From the NCBI GenBank assembly GCA_050084515.1, contig CM114271.1, positions 39,556,001 through 39,620,000 of the forward strand: a DNA stretch of 64,000 bases. The letters run 5' to 3'. The position numbers and the translations under genes were made by a program. The notes below the pieces were generated by a model. The model was not told the origin of the DNA and searched no databases. It was given only the letters and a program-made list of their open reading frames with translations. Below are positions 43,481 through 61,989 of the stretch, piece after piece (the first letter of the stretch is position 1; each line of letters begins with the position of its first letter). Source of the stretch: Blasia pusilla (lineage: Eukaryota > Marchantiophyta > Marchantiopsida > Blasiales).

Positions 43481-44451
43481 CAAAAACACAAACTCCCTGC
43501 CCTTACACCATCAAACTTTCTTCACAGCAAACAAAAGATAAGAGTGGGCACAGGTAATGGAGAATACTTTAGAAGCTCTTTGAAATGATCCGCACATTCC
43601 TTGCAAGGGTAGATTCTTGAGAGAATTCCCATCTGCAATCAGTCACATATTGTCCTTAAAAAAGGTTAGGCCCTTATCTCTTCACCAGATATCCAGAAGT
43701 CTTGAATTCACCTGAAAGCGACAATCTGGTGTGCACATTTCAAAGTAAGCATCCAGAAAGGGACTGCATAATTCTGATTGTTCATAGAATCCGCGAAGGA
43801 CTTACAAGCTCTTTCACATCACGTTGTTGTTGCTTTGTAGGCTGATCTGGAAACTACAAAGGTCAACAAATAAGGCAAGTACTCATGTACAGCAGCCGCA
43901 GTTAAGGAGAGATGAACAAACAGAGAAGGATTACACACTCCAGAGTTCAACGAATGATGGCAAACATCAGCATTCCAATATTACCGAAAGACCACACACA
44001 AGACATGGAAGTTTTAACCATTGGAGTGACTTGCAGTGTCGATGATAGTCACAATAACATGTGGTGAAGACTCCCTATTTGCTCCAAAAGTTTAGAGGAT
44101 TCGAAGTGACTTTTGCTGCACTCTGAAATCGAGGCCCATTTGTCCACACAGAAATCATTGCTTTCATGGAAAAAAATTTCTTACAGAACCAACACAGCTG
44201 CTCTTTAACAGTAGGCGGTTGCATGTGTCTCACACAAGTGAATCAGTACAGATACCTGGGCAGCGAGGGTGTGAAGAAAAGTCCATGTAACCCGACCCAG
44301 CTCCTCTCTAGACACTGCCAATCCGGAGATCACCTGGTGGACGATTACAAAAAGCACAAAGTAAGGTCCCTGTCATATTTTCAGGATCACGGGAAGGGAA
44401 TAGGGAAAACCTACCTCCCATGGAAAAATGAAGTAGACTCTCGACTCCATT
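43481..44451. other. Intergenic region
   Basis: Nothing recognisable; short ORFs only. Confidence 0.35.
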
Positions 44452-45027
44452 CTACTGCTGCCACTTAGGAGAATATCCAAACAAAAAGGACACAAACTTA
44501 ACTAAAACAGTACATCCAACCTCTGAATTCTCCGATACATCATCTGGTGCCTCCTTGAAAAGGTCGAGGTTCGAAGTCCTCTCCATAGAATCTGACATTC
44601 TTCCTGGATCCTTATCACTCACCACAGACTCTGGTTTCAAACCCACCCCACCAACCTCGTCTGCACTGTCCACATCTGCTACTCGACCACTCTTGGAACC
44701 AATAGCCATCCTCCCATGCCTGGAGAGACTCAACCCAGCGAATGGAATAGTGATTCTTGCCAGTAAACTTGGATAAAGGCTTTCTGTCTCACTCCCACTT
44801 CTCTGTCTTCCGAACAGATTCTGGAGAAAAAGTTTGGGATTGTGTAATCCATGCGTGCCCACAAAAATACCACTGTTCGCCACGGACGAAGAGCCATTCA
44901 TATTGTCTGGCCTGCAGGAGTTACTCAGATTGGAGACCATGTGGTTGGAGAGATTCACCACTGCTTGCGCAAGGTCTTCCATAGGTCCAGGCTCTGCTCT
45001 ACCAAAGATTACTCTGTTCTTCCGCAC
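44452..45027 (-). CDS. Hypothetical ORF, 191 codons
   Basis: This open frame begins MRKNRVIFGRAEPGPMEDL and ends FLFGYSPKWQQ. It is Ser/Asp/Val-rich in the middle, and I recognise no domain with confidence. The N-terminal VRKNRVIFG region, with SNFLW just upstream after a stop, is reminiscent of the zinc-binding tail of plant LINE reverse transcriptases (W...R..RVIF). It could therefore be a LINE relic, or else an exon of an unknown gene. The plus-strand frame 44555-44776 is its shadow. Confidence 0.25.
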   Translation of the reverse strand: MRKNRVIFGRAEPGPMEDLAQAVVNLSNHMVSNLSNSCRPDNMNGSSSVANSGIFVGTHGLHNPKLFLQNLFGRQRSGSETESLYPSLLARITIPFAGLSLSRHGRMAIGSKSGRVADVDSADEVGGVGLKPESVVSDKDPGRMSDSMERTSNLDLFKEAPDDVSENSEVGCTVLVKFVSFLFGYSPKWQQ

Positions 45028-47635
45028 AATCCAGTTTCACCACAGAAAGTTCGAAACCGTGTCTAATTATGCAGTCCTCCTCAAGAACCCTCCGTACCTG
45101 CAAAGTTGATGATTCTAAAACGACATCAGATAAACTGATTCAGCTGTTGCTCCCTCTCTCTGACTCTCTTTGGTTGGTCAGCTCCGCATTATTTGGGAAG
45201 GACGGCCGCAGGATCGTTTCTTTTGTCATTTATGACTCGTTTCTTGAAATTGCAGTCAGCAAAATCGAATTGGAGCACAAGCGTCATACGATTCTCGCAC
45301 AATCTGCCTCTACATCCTTTGGCGACCCTAACTATCCAAGGAAAGAGCAGATTTACCACGTTTCTGAGACGATTTTGGGTCCAGGCCTCTCTACCTCTAT
45401 TTCTCTCAATCTCTAGCAATCTCTCTTCACCTGGACACACATCTGGGATACGGATCAGGAGATAACATCAAATTTTAACCCTTAAGAACAAAATCTTAAG
45501 AACAGAGTCGAGACAAGTGCAAACGAGCTCAAAACGTACCAATCTAGAGTCTCCCCGTATCCCTCGCCTCCCGCTTGCTTCCCTCTCTTGCAACCTACGT
45601 CTGTACTCTCTATCTTCTTGTAGTCTCTTCTTCCGCTCTCCTCTCTTTCATTCATCTGCAAAGCAACAGTGGACATCGCTTCGGATCAAAGAAACATCTT
45701 CGACAAGGGAAGATCCGTGCACACATTGGGGTCGCCGGACGGGGTTGGTAGGAAGGTGTGCGCCTTCTATAGGAGCAGGAGAGAGGCCCACCGTGGCGAT
45801 TCTCCATAATAATCAGTCCTCACCGTCGGATCGCACCAGGACTACTGACACGAACATGTTAAATGTCCGAGGTTGCCGAAATAGACGGAAGCACGGTCTA
45901 GATCGCTCCTGGGAGTTTCACGACCGTCGCCGTAGTGGCCGATTCCCCAGCGCTGTGCCGTCCTTTCCCGGGAGACACCGAAGAAGCTTCGAGTATGGAG
46001 GCGCGGCATCACAGGTGTTTTGCTTGGGGCTGGGGCCCAGGGACCGACGCTGTAATCAACATGCTGAGAATGACGAGGGGATGGTCGCTTGACAGGTTTA
46101 ATGTGCACGAGCGATCTGGTGGATTGGGGTGGAAATGGTGGAATTGCCATACAGTTTGACCGGATTCGAAATTTGCTTCCTTTTCGGGCAAAAACACGCA
46201 CTCCCGGAAGAACTAGATTCTTGGGACAGGTTTGGAGGTACTTGAGTAACCGCTAAGACTGCCACCAGAGTCCACCATCTGCTGTGGCATGTATTATGTA
46301 TCCCATCGCCTACTCAGAAAACCGCAGTTCTTCGAAATCGGTATCTGGTCGGTGACAGTGGGTATTCCGTCGGCGGAATGGTTTGCAATCAGAGAGCGGC
46401 GTCGCGCGACAGAGACCTACACTTGAGGGGTTTGGGTTCAAATCTTCTTTGCGCGTGATGGGGCAGTTTCCGTGTCAGAATCTTACAAAAACACTTCGCA
46501 TGGCAGTAGCCAAGTAAAATGTGGACGCCGCATGCGCCCGACTGGCAGGCCGTCTATCTCTCTCCCCGGGGACTTCCCAACTTCAGAGTTCTCCCGCAGA
46601 TGAATTCCATTTCTTCGTCCTCTTTCTCACCTGCAAGCGATTACCAAGGCTATCTGGACGAAGAGCATCTTTCAGAGCGGCAGGTCATTGCTGCAGCGAA
46701 GTTAGCAACAAACTTCCCGTCGAGAGTCGGATGTCAGATACAGGGCAGGAAATATGCGAGGCTAGGAATTGTATCAGGTTGACAACCTGATACAATTCCT
46801 AGCCTCGCCATGAGGTGAGAGAGAAACCTGCCAAGAACCTGATTCTAATGAGATAGTATAGAATAATTGTTTGGTTTAGGGATAATCTACAAGACTTTGT
46901 ACAGAATCTCCTTGACAACGACGACATCGAGGAGGGCCATTACAGCCGACTCTATGCAAGCCAAACAGGAAGCTCGAGCACTGGCGTCCGGCCTTACCAA
47001 GAAGAATCAATTCGAGTGAAGCGGTCGGAAACAGGTTCAAATATTGACAAAGGATGTCAGGGACGAACGGGAGATCGAGTTTGCTGAAAGAATCAAGAGA
47101 GTTGAGACCCAGAGGACATATCCATCTTTCATGGACTGATTCGACTTCGAGTCCATCAGAGTCTTGGCATCTAAAGAACAAGCTGGGTTCAGTGATGCAC
47201 TTCTTTCGACTCAGGAGACGCACCACACCTACTAGCATTGGTTGATACTACAGGAGCCTACCTGACTTATCATACGAGAGCAGGAGCCCCACACGGAGCA
47301 GATTTACCAAGTCTCGTTAGGAAATTCCTAACCTATACAGGGTTAGGTGCCTTGTCGATAGCATGACACACTGAAACTTTCAAACCCTTCCATCTGATTC
47401 CAGACACCTTGATCCCAAGAAGTCACCAACGACCATGATTCTCAGTCATGAATACCAATTACAGGACTGTACAACATTGATCGACAGTAGTGGACAGCCA
47501 CCAAAGTCAAAACACCAAATTTGCTCGCAGTGTGCCTGATATGAGAGGCTGCATCACCTGTCTGGGTCTCACTACTGGTTTCCTTCAGCTCATTACATTA
47601 TCCTCGGCCTAAACTGATGACAAACTTCCAGTTCA
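45028..47635. other. Intergenic region downstream of GPN1, with a perfect fold-back
   Basis: Many overlapping frames of 80-190 codons occur on both strands (for example 45517-46092 +, 45842-46201 -, 46519-46782 +), reflecting moderate GC. None shows a recognisable family motif. A perfect 25-bp inverted repeat with a three-base loop lies at 46756-46808. The final part is probably GPN1 3' UTR. Confidence 0.35.
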
Positions 47636-49876
47636 CTAGTCTGAGTTCTCTCCATCTTCCTTGTCTTCAGGATCATCACTTTCCTCATCATCCATCTCAT
47701 CCTCTTCCTCCTCATCCTCATCCTCCTCATCCTCCTCATGATTCTTCTTCTTGGCTGAACTGAGAACTACCGGTTGACCCTTCGACTCAGCAATATCTCG
47801 CTCCAGCTTTGCCATATTGGCAGCTCTTCGTTCCTCCTCTCTACGATCCTTTTCCTGGCGCCGTTTATCCAGTTCCACTCTGAAGAACCCAGGAGCAAAA
47901 CTTCTTAGCCCCAAAAAGGAAATGTAACAATTGCACATGCATAATTTCTAAGAAGCTGGAAATGGAAGGAAATGAATAGGCTTTGTGGAGCACTGTCAAC
48001 AGTACAGTCTGTTAAACACCTCCTGTTGCATGATACACTATCTATCGGCATTCAAAAGAATCGAGCCTATATAGGTTCCTTGTGGTCCGTAAATGCTCTT
48101 CCAGCATCCTTTGTAGAAATACAGCAGTAAACAAAGAGAAGAGTGCCATTAGCTCCATCCTTTCTAGACTGGCCGAATTCTTTATCATACCTGTAATTCT
48201 GCATGTACTCCTTTCCACAGTCTTCAATAGCAGCAAAAAAATCATCCATCCCTGCTCCAGTGATTGCTGACACCCCAACGGTGTGCAGGTTTTGGTAGAA
48301 CTCATCAAGCACTAAGCAGAGACTTCTGCTCAAATTAGATGTGTAGGATTTATCACTCTCCACAGCTGCTTGGAACTTCTCGAAGTCCTCCATCCACTGC
48401 AGGTCAGAAAAATACAAATCTCTCAGACACATTACTGCAAGTTCCCTCAAGAATTTCTCCTTGACGTGAAGTGAAACACATTCGACCACTCTCCAGAAGC
48501 AGTGCCTCCGCTGACTATTTTCTTCTTTCAACAATAAAACCGTACACGTTCGAAACAAGCGTTAACAGCTCTCTGGCACTATATGTCAGTTCAGAAGGAA
48601 CGAAGGTTCCACAGGACTCCGAGTCTCGAAAAGTCTTCCACACAGAGTCCAAAAACAGAGAACTGTTCACCGAAACTCAACCGAATACTATCACGAGCCC
48701 AGGCCCCATAATAATAAAATAAAGTGAAGGCTTTCCATGTTCCAAAACTAAGCCAGGGACCTAGATGTCATGGGCAGCGCCAGAGTTGTCCATTCGGGCA
48801 ACTTGTGTTGCAATTCGACATCTCGTTCCAATTCCTGACAGTTTACCTCAATAGCGAACCGATGCTGAGACACGTCAACCTTGTTGAAGGCAAGCAAAAG
48901 AGGTAGACGAGTCTTGTACAGAATGCCACATGCATAGAGCATGTTGCTCATGAATGTCACAGGACTTGTGGAGCGAGGAGTGTCAACCACATAAACAACC
49001 ACAGTTGGAAATGTTGAAGCAAAGGCTTCCGTAATAATTGCACCAGATGCCGACCATGTAAATATCTCTATTTGTCCTGGGGTATCGACAAGTACGTAGT
49101 CGAGCTCATGGGCTCTCTTTTCCACCAGCCCCACCACCTATCATAACGAGCAGCAAAAACCGTCAGACCCAGATGGTCTTAAGAAAACAAAACAAAACTC
49201 TATTTCAGCACGCTAGGAGCACGGCAAAGACAACCCGAGTTCAAAGCACACAATAAAAGTGTAATCTCTTCGATTTTCCGGTGATCCAAAGCTAGAACGA
49301 CGTGGACAGACGGACACCTCATCGAATTTGGTGGCGAACAAATTCAAGGAGGTGAGGATGCCCCCATTCGGCCCTAAATGATACTCCTTCATCACGTTCT
49401 TGTAATTGACTGTGTCTCGGATATCGATGTTTGCACCATAAGGTAGGGATGTCACTGCCGGGTCCAGATTCAACACGTAGCCTCGCTTGCTGCCGGACTG
49501 CAAGTGGGCTATGAGCCGGTGCATCAATGTTGTTTTCCCACTGCCTGTACGAAGAGGTGGAAACATTGAGCTTCTTACAATTTACACGACGACTCCATAA
49601 CCCTTTCCTCAAGGCCAGCTGCTGCATCCCCTTTCTCGAAATATAGTAAGTTCACTCAAAAACGAGAATGCACAGACACGTACCGGCCATCCCTATAACT
49701 ATTACGATAATAGGTTTCTTTGGGATCCCATCCCCCGCTGAGAGCTGCTTCGGCAGTTTCTCTGATGGAGAAGGTTTTCCATCCTCCGCTAGCGTCATTT
49801 TCGACAACGCCACCTTCGGCATCTCCTCCTCATCATCGGAGAGGTCCAAATTCGCGTCGGAATCGGACTCGCCCAT
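47636..49876 (-). CDS. GPN1: GPN-loop GTPase 1 (QQT2/XAB1 type), five exons
   Basis: GPN1 and its partners GPN2 and GPN3 act in cytoplasmic assembly and nuclear import of RNA polymerase II; the Arabidopsis homologue QQT2 is needed in early embryos. Minus-strand exons are 49876-49684, 49544-49318, 49137-48847, 48396-48191 and 47879-47636. The phases (1, 0, 0, 2) match and give 386 residues. Visible motifs are the P-loop GMAGSGKTT (62-70), NLDPAV (90-95), the defining Gly-Pro-Asn loop LGPNGG (GPN at 122-124), DTPGQ (158-162) and the base-recognition FNKVD (NKVD at 225-228). The C-terminus is a charged helix ([15 protein letters not shown]) followed by a very acidic Asp/Glu tail, both typical of GPN1. 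An upstream in-frame ATG at 49972 would add 32 residues; MGESDSD was preferred because its acidic start matches the family. No lesions were seen. Confidence 0.93.
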
Positions 49877-54952
<5,076 letters not shown>

Positions 54953-55728
54953 GCTTGGAGGCAACCCCTCGCACAAATAGGACAACGAGTCTCTCGGGTG
55001 GGAGCTTAAACATTCTCCCCAAATCCTAAATCCGTTGTTTGCCAAACCTCTACATATAATCAGCGGCCTTGAGCCCAATATATCTCCGTCCTCCCAAGCT
55101 TGTGAGGAGTATTAGTTCACCTATCAAAGGCGCATACCAAAGCTCAGCATCCCCAAGCTTGGCGGGGAATACCAGCATGTTTATGTGAGACGATCAAAGG
55201 CCCCATGCAGTTCGGATGTGGGCAGAGAGTTCAATCCGATCTATAGGAGGAGACCACGGTTCCACATTATCATTTTCGGTGTACGTCCCACAATAGACTT
55301 CGTCTCATTTAAGATCATGTGCACAGCTTTGGGCTTTGAATTCCTGGCTACTACTGGAGTTACTCGGATGATGAATGTATCATCAATGTATCTTCAAGGC
55401 GTCCATCAAGGGCATAGGAGGCCAATACTTGGCTTGCCACAAAAACCAGGTGTCTCAAGAACTGAGACGTGCCTACAACTAGAGGGCTATGGTAGTCGAG
55501 GGTGGTTCCAGCTTGAAGAAAAGGCCCATCTCCACCAAACCGTAGGTGATCTACACACCTTATATCTTTAGTGCTCTCCAAGGAACCAGCGATGAAGAGC
55601 CTGCACATGAAGAGGTTCCATGTTGCAAGCAACCACACCTACGCCAAAAGCGTGCCCGCCGACCCCCAACCCACTTAGTGACATGTCTCCGTTTGGGTAC
55701 CTAGAACTTTTGTGGACTGACCCATGCA

Positions 55729-56557
55729 ATGAAGGAGTTGGAGGTTGCTGAATTTTTGCTGAAAAATCAAATACATATATGCGGTGGTCAGAAAACTTGG
55801 AAAACCAAGTTAATGAAGATACCCCATGTACCACACTATGCATGGTTTGGAAAGATGTGCAACACCCAGACGGACAACAACAGAGGTATGAAGGGTGTCG
55901 GGTTCTTCATCAGAGACTTCATGGTGAACAGGTTTGAGATCATCAGCACAGGGCTCGAGTATGAACACATCATATGGGTCAAAGTCCAAGCAGAGTGCAA
56001 CTCGCTGGATATGTATATTGGGTGTATTTACATGCCTACAAACAATGAATCTGCCGCAGTAATAGAGATAGATGTTGATAGTGTGAAAAGTGATTGCCTT
56101 GAGTTCCAGACAAAGGGGAACATAGTCTTGCAGAGGAGACTTCAATACCTAGGTGGGGCAAGGCACCGATTCCCAAGCAGAGATCGGGATGTTTGGAGAT
56201 GTGAGAGTGAATGGCAATGGCACACGGCTGATCATGATATTGAGGAAACTTCAATTGATGGCACTGAATGATAGGCATAAGGTGGGTTCCCCGGCTTGGA
56301 CTAGGGTCAACTTCAAGGAGAATGAAAGCTCCATTGTGGACTACATAGTTGTGGATGAGGAACTCTACACACTCAGTGGGATGATCATAGTGGATGCGAC
56401 AAACATTGGACGATCAGATCATTCGTTGGTTTGGACAGAGTTGCAGCAAAGGCTAAAGTGCTCGACCAAACCAGTGAAGAGAGTGATCAAGAAATGGAGG
56501 ATAGAGGACTTCCAAGATGAGGGCAACAAGAAGGTGTACATTGGCAAGCTGGAATAA
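55729..56557 (+). pseudogene. LINE endonuclease domain, frameshifted
   Basis: Landmarks of the exonuclease-endonuclease-phosphatase fold appear in order: EFLLKNQIHICGGQKTW (the Glu of the QETW-type motif is Lys here), GVGFFIRDF, YIGCIYMPTN, GDFN followed at once by a TAG (56149-56151), then WTRVNF, SIVDYIVV and the catalytic SDHSLVW. The reading frame changes between the YMPTN and GDFN regions. Confidence 0.85.
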
Positions 56558-57326
56558 AATCTCTTGGCATTCGACATTTTCATTGCATCTATCGCCCAGA
56601 CCTTTGGGTTCATAAGAACAATTGTGGACATGGTGCTAGCATGTGGGAGCGTGGAGTGACAGATGCTGCCAAGATTTCTGTTGGCAGGAAATTGATCATA
56701 TGCGACAGAGCTGTCAAATGGTGGTCCTTGGAACTCAAGGCAGCCATTTCCAAACGAAGGGAAGTGTATGTAACAAGTGCCAAAGCCAGGGATGATGCAT
56801 CCTTGTGGGTAGAGTATGTGGCCCAACGCAAGGAAACTCGTCTTCTCGTGCACATGCACAAGAAGAAATTGAACCAAGCGAGATACTCATCCATCAATGA
56901 GAATTTCACTGAGAATCAGAAAAAGTTCTAGATGGAAGTGTAGAAATTGAGCAAGGCCAGGGAAAAAAATGGCATAATGGCCTTGAAGAGAAAAGACGGT
57001 GGAATGGTGACCATGGCTAAACACATCCAACATGTGTTGGAAGACCATTACAAGGAGTTAGGCAGGAAGCCCGCTCGGACATCCCTTGAAGAGCAAAACT
57101 TTGAGAGGGTGGTGGGGGATTTTTTTAAGATATAACGGGAGAAGGTAGATGATGAGGTTGAGCTAGGCAACCCATATAACGATTGGTTATCCCTGGGTGA
57201 GGTGGGAGCAGCGATCAAAGAACTTATGAACCACAAAGCACGCAGTGGTGATGAGCTTGTAAATGAGCTGTTGAAGTATGGCCATGCTGCTATGGCTCGT
57301 CCTCTAATGAGTCTCTTCGACCTGGT

Positions 57327-57994
57327 GTGGCCGGCAGAAGTCATCCCATAAAGATGGCGGGTGGAGTCATCGTGAACCTCTTCAAGAAGGGTGAGCGAGA
57401 AGACCCTAGAAACTATAGGGGTATTACATTGCTGAGTGTAGTCAGGAAGCTCCTTTGCCGTGTACTCAACAATAGGATCTCTGTGTACATGGAGGAGAAT
57501 TCTATCATCAAGGAAGGCCAAGCTGGCTTTTGGCAAGCCCAAGGATGCGTGGATCACATCTTCACCTTCAGTCAGATTATCCAGGGTACGAAAAAAGAAG
57601 GGAAACCCACCTATTGCTTCTTCTTGGACCTCAAGAAGGCATATGACACTGTAGGGCGTGACGGGCTATCTTATAGCTTGTGGAGGGCGGGGCTGAGAGG
57701 GAAAATGTGGAGGGTGGTGGAGAAGATATATTAGAACACAAGGAGCAGAGTTATGGTGAATGGCCAAAAAGTGGGACATTCGACATCAAACAAGGAGTGG
57801 CTCAAGGATGCCCGCTCTCCCCCACTCTCTTCAACATTTTCGTGAATTCCCTATTGGAAGAAATGGAGGATAGTGGACTAGGCATACGGGTGGGCAATAG
57901 CTGTGTTGTTGCCCTCATGTTTGCTGATGACTTTGGTGGCCTCGAGGAAACAAGAGAGAAACTCCAAGACATGATCTTCCTGACCAAAATCTAG
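57327..57994 (+). pseudogene. LINE reverse transcriptase core, frameshifted
   Basis: VNLFKKGEREDPRNYRGITL, FFLDLKKAYDTV (catalytic Asp), GVAQGCPLSPTLFNIFVN and LMFADDFGGLEE (FADD active site) are all present. The frame shifts between the AYDTV and GQKVG regions, and a TAG follows the FADD segment. Upstream pieces (56641-57135) carry the linker region with stops. Confidence 0.9.
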
Positions 57995-58108
57995 TGTGAC
58001 TTGTGGGGCATGGAGGCAAATGTGCTGAAGTGTAGTGTGATGATTTTCAATGGCAATGAGGAGAACCAAGACCAATAGTGGTACTGGGTCGAACAAGAGA
58101 TCCCCCGT

Positions 58109-59002
58109 GTGGCTACATACACCTATCTGGGCATAGAATTCTCGGAAGATTGCATGTGGGATGCACACATTAAGAAGACTACTGAGAAAGGCCACAAGAA
58201 GGTGAACCGTCTGTCCAGATTCCTACACTACCAGGATATCACATCAGAAGTAAAGCGCTCTGTCATTTTGCATACCATTCGTCCCTCGCTGGACTATGGG
58301 GTATACCATTCGTCCCTCGCTGGAATATGGGAGCAAGATGAGAAAGCATTCATGGATACCATAACCAAAGCAATGAGCAAACGCTCACAACTAAACAACA
58401 TGGAGGAAGCCATGAAAATGTGTGACCTCTCTCTTTTAACGGTATATCCCAAGAAGGCAGAACTGAAGAACTATTTGCAGTTAATCCCTTGCTTGGCAAG
58501 CCGGCTCAAGTTCAAGTTCAAGTTTAGAACGGGAGCAATCCCCTTGAACCATAAGAAAAGCATGATGGGAACACAACTAAACTCTTGCGCCTTGTGTGAC
58601 AATGGGGATGAAACCTCTAGTCATTACTTGGTCTCCTACGCAAAATTCACAACACAAAAAGCAAGAGCATATGTTGATATTGCTAAGCTGGTAGCACCAG
58701 AAGTTTTCAACACATTCAGTATCCTTGATTCATTGCCCAAAGTTGTTGCAGTGGTAAGTAATGTCTATTGGGGATCCCAATCAGGTAAAGTAGATGGTGT
58801 GGTGAAGAGTTTCTTGGTTGACACTTGGACGCTCCGCACAAACACGTTGTTTGGTCAACACTCACACTTTATGAGAGTGTCTCCCTCCTTTCATATGGTA
58901 CCTTCTTCACTTGCTTCTCTCTCTTCACCCATCCTAGTCTCAAGCACCGTCCAACCACGGCGCAGGGTCTATGGTCGCAAGGCTACGACAGGCACTACTT
59001 AA
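58109..59002 (+). pseudogene. LINE C-terminal region
   Basis: An open stretch of 297 codons starts in the thumb region (TYLGIEFSED, SVILHTIRPSLDYG) and contains CALCDNGDETSSHYLVS near the end, the Cys/His zinc-finger region found at the C-terminus of many plant LINE reverse transcriptases (the last expected Cys appears replaced by Tyr/Ser sequence). A 27-bp duplication near 58275-58320 (accattcgtccctcgctgga) is visible inside. Confidence 0.85.
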
Positions 59003-59005
59003 TGA

Positions 59006-59160
<155 letters not shown>

Positions 59161-59295
59161 CTAAACTTACAATTGGCTAGAGTGTCTATCCCTTTTGCTA
59201 TGGCAATCATCTTGCAATTGAGATCTTGTGCTTCTTTCTACTATTTTTGTGTATGTTGACTTCTTTTATATTGGATGTAATTGCCAACCCAATTA

Positions 59296-60180
59296 TTAAT
59301 CTTTTGCTTGATTAGGTTGTTGCATCATAAAGATATAGATTGGATCTACTAGGGGGTACAATAAGCAATTGACCAAGCCAACTACCAACAAGAATGGTTT
59401 GTATCTTGTTGCCAAATGCATGGAGTTATTATACTTAAACTCTGCCATAGGCAAATGCTTTGCCCAAGCTATTTGATCTACCAAAACGTAGTTTCATAGA
59501 TATTGGTACTCTTCAAGTGCTAAGTTGACACACACTACCTAACCCACAATGTTCGAGTGGTAACCCAAACTTAAGATTAGATCCTCTCCTAGTATCTTAA
59601 ACATACATATCCAAAATTTAGATATAAACTTGGTGTCCTAATCACATACTATCTCATATGGTAAACCCCGATGTTTGAAAACATTATCAAAGAAAAAATG
59701 AGCTCCTCCAACATCATAATTGTATTTCAAGTTGGAATGAAAATTCCTATATTTGAAAATCGGTCTACCATTACCATGATCAAATTAAAACCTTTTGATG
59801 TACTCAGGTTGTTCCACCATGAAATCAATAGCAACACTTTCCCATGGTCTGCCCGGAATTGGCAAAGGTTGTAGAAGCCATGGCGTCTTGCGATAGTTCC
59901 TTTGGTTCTTTCGACTAACCAAACACGATTGGATATACTTTATGGTGTCCTTGTCTTGAGAAGGCAAGTACGAATATTTCTTGAGAATCTCCAAGGTTGC
60001 TATGCACCTAACCTACATGTTCCACCCAAGGTGTATCTTGATGAACCTTGAGAACCTTGGTCCTTAAACTCTCAAGAACGTATATCCTTCGTTGCTTCCA
60101 TTTCAAAATATCGTCCACAAGTATAACGTGCCTCACACTTTCCCCCTTATTTATATAGAGCCTCAAACCATCCTTTTATT
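59296..60180 (-). pseudogene. Gypsy integrase remnant
   Basis: On the minus strand YSYLPSQDKDTIKYIQSC (end of the zinc-binding region), LLQPLPIPGRPWESVAIDF (first catalytic Asp) and HLPMAEFKYNN (core end) are recognisable in order, with stops and losses between them. It belongs to a different, older Gypsy copy than 10089-17529. Confidence 0.75.
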
Positions 60181-61989
60181 GGGAAATTCCATTTTTCTTG
60201 TAAATTTCCTTCACCAAGTTTCTCCAATCGGATTATAACACCCAAGTTCCTCTCAAGTATTGCTCACAAGGCTTTGGCTACCATACTCTCCTTGTTTGGC
60301 TTATAGAAAATTTGTATATCGAATCTCACTAGGTATTCTTGCTAATGGATTTGTTTTAGTGATAGTATTTTGACCCTCATAGCCAAACGTGCAACGATGC
60401 AGAACATCAGAAGTGGGCTCACATTAGGATAGAAGCACGACAAAGTCTCTAGAATGAGACATAAGTTGTAAGCAAGATGCGAGCCTTGTTGGGCATCTCA
60501 AGTGATGATAGTTGTAACCTAGTAGAACGAGACCGCATGCCAAGCAAGACTTGAGAGGAGCTCAAGTCCCATAAGAGTTGGGCGCCTAAGGACCAAAGTA
60601 CCAAGAGTTTCAAGATGGCATTGAGTTTGTGCGTTTGAGACAAGTATAATCTCTAACCGCTTATGTATGTTAGTTTAGTGAAAAAATGAACTCACAGCCT
60701 AAGATAGAAGAGATTGCAAAGAAGATTATCTTCTTTAGTGGGCTTATGTTGTGCACCTCCTCCTCTTGAACGCCAATCTTTAGTGTTGCAGAAACGTACA
60801 TTCAATAGGATAAGCTCTCATTGCCGTTGTGCACCCAAACACACTCATGTTAGTTTGATCTAGGTCAATCAGCCTTATAATCCGTTGAGTTCTCAACTTG
60901 GCACCTCGTCAAGCTCAACCTTATCTAATTCCCCAACATGGACAAGTCTTCCAAGACTTGGGAAAGACTTTTTGGCTAGTCTAGGCACCTAAAACGGTGA
61001 ACGCCTAGCGGTCCCAACTGTTGAATGGACCTCGCATGAGCTCCAAAACCAAGACCCAATAATATGAGTCACAGGTTGGAATCCAATAAGGACCTTTGAA
61101 ATCTATTCTTTTGGACTTGGTTTGGGTTTTGAATCAACATAAAAACTCCGGATCCATTCTGTGCCCTTGGGTCGCCCCGTGGTGCCCCAAAGTGGGTTTT
61201 GAGTCCCAAGCACTCTTGGAGACCTTTCCCCTTACTAGTACTTATGGGGATCCTAGCCCTCCCCCTATTTTTGGGGAAGGGACACTCGGGCCCCACTTTT
61301 TGGCCCTCAATGCGACTCCCCATACAATTTTTTTTTCCAATATCTTAGCCCCTACTCATGCGCTTGCTAGGATCTTTAGTGCATTGGAATTGACTTTGCA
61401 TAAGATTTCCAACGCCATCTTATTTTTCCCAAAATAAGACTACAAATTATGGTCCAAAATATTGTTAAAGCCCCAAATGCTAATCACGTTCGAAATCTAG
61501 TTCTCACCTCTTTGGCAACTAACCTTCCTAGATTCAACTCCTCTCAAGTCTTGGTTCACGTTTGGTCCAGATTTCCTATTTGCGAAATAAATGCATGAAA
61601 CGCTCAACCTTTTTTGTGTCTTATCTCTTGTGTCTCTTCCAAGAGATCACTCCAATGCGCAAACTATCCTAGCGTGAGCCCCTTAGAGGCGCTTGTTTGG
61701 TTATGAGGATCACGACAACTTAAGCCAAGTGTTGAAAAGGCCTTCCTTTGAATGTTTGAGTTATCACAAACTTTCTTATAACTATTGAAACTAACAGAGC
61801 ATATTGGTGACAATGAGGTCCAAGTCCAAAGACCCTTTGAGCAATGATTTCAAGTGAGATTGGTTTGTGAGGTTCTTGTGAAAGAGAAGATGGTGAATAT
61901 CATTAGGAGGGCAAGTTTGACGGGTAGAGAAGATTGGTTTCTCTGCTTGATGCGACAAGTAGAGATTGCAAGCAAAGCACGCAAAGATT
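60181..61989. other. Intergenic region
   Basis: No supported gene. Composition and short motif-free ORFs suggest decayed transposon sequence, but I could not assign it. Confidence 0.35.

Noticed and set aside
45935-46159. Frame with FAWGWGPGTD, reminiscent of an RCC1 repeat
   Set aside because: There is only one short match, no repeated blades, and competing frames are equally long on both strands.
46430-46445. gggttcaaatc, resembling a tRNA T-arm or B box
   Set aside because: No acceptor stem, anticodon arm or A box could be found at tRNA spacing upstream.
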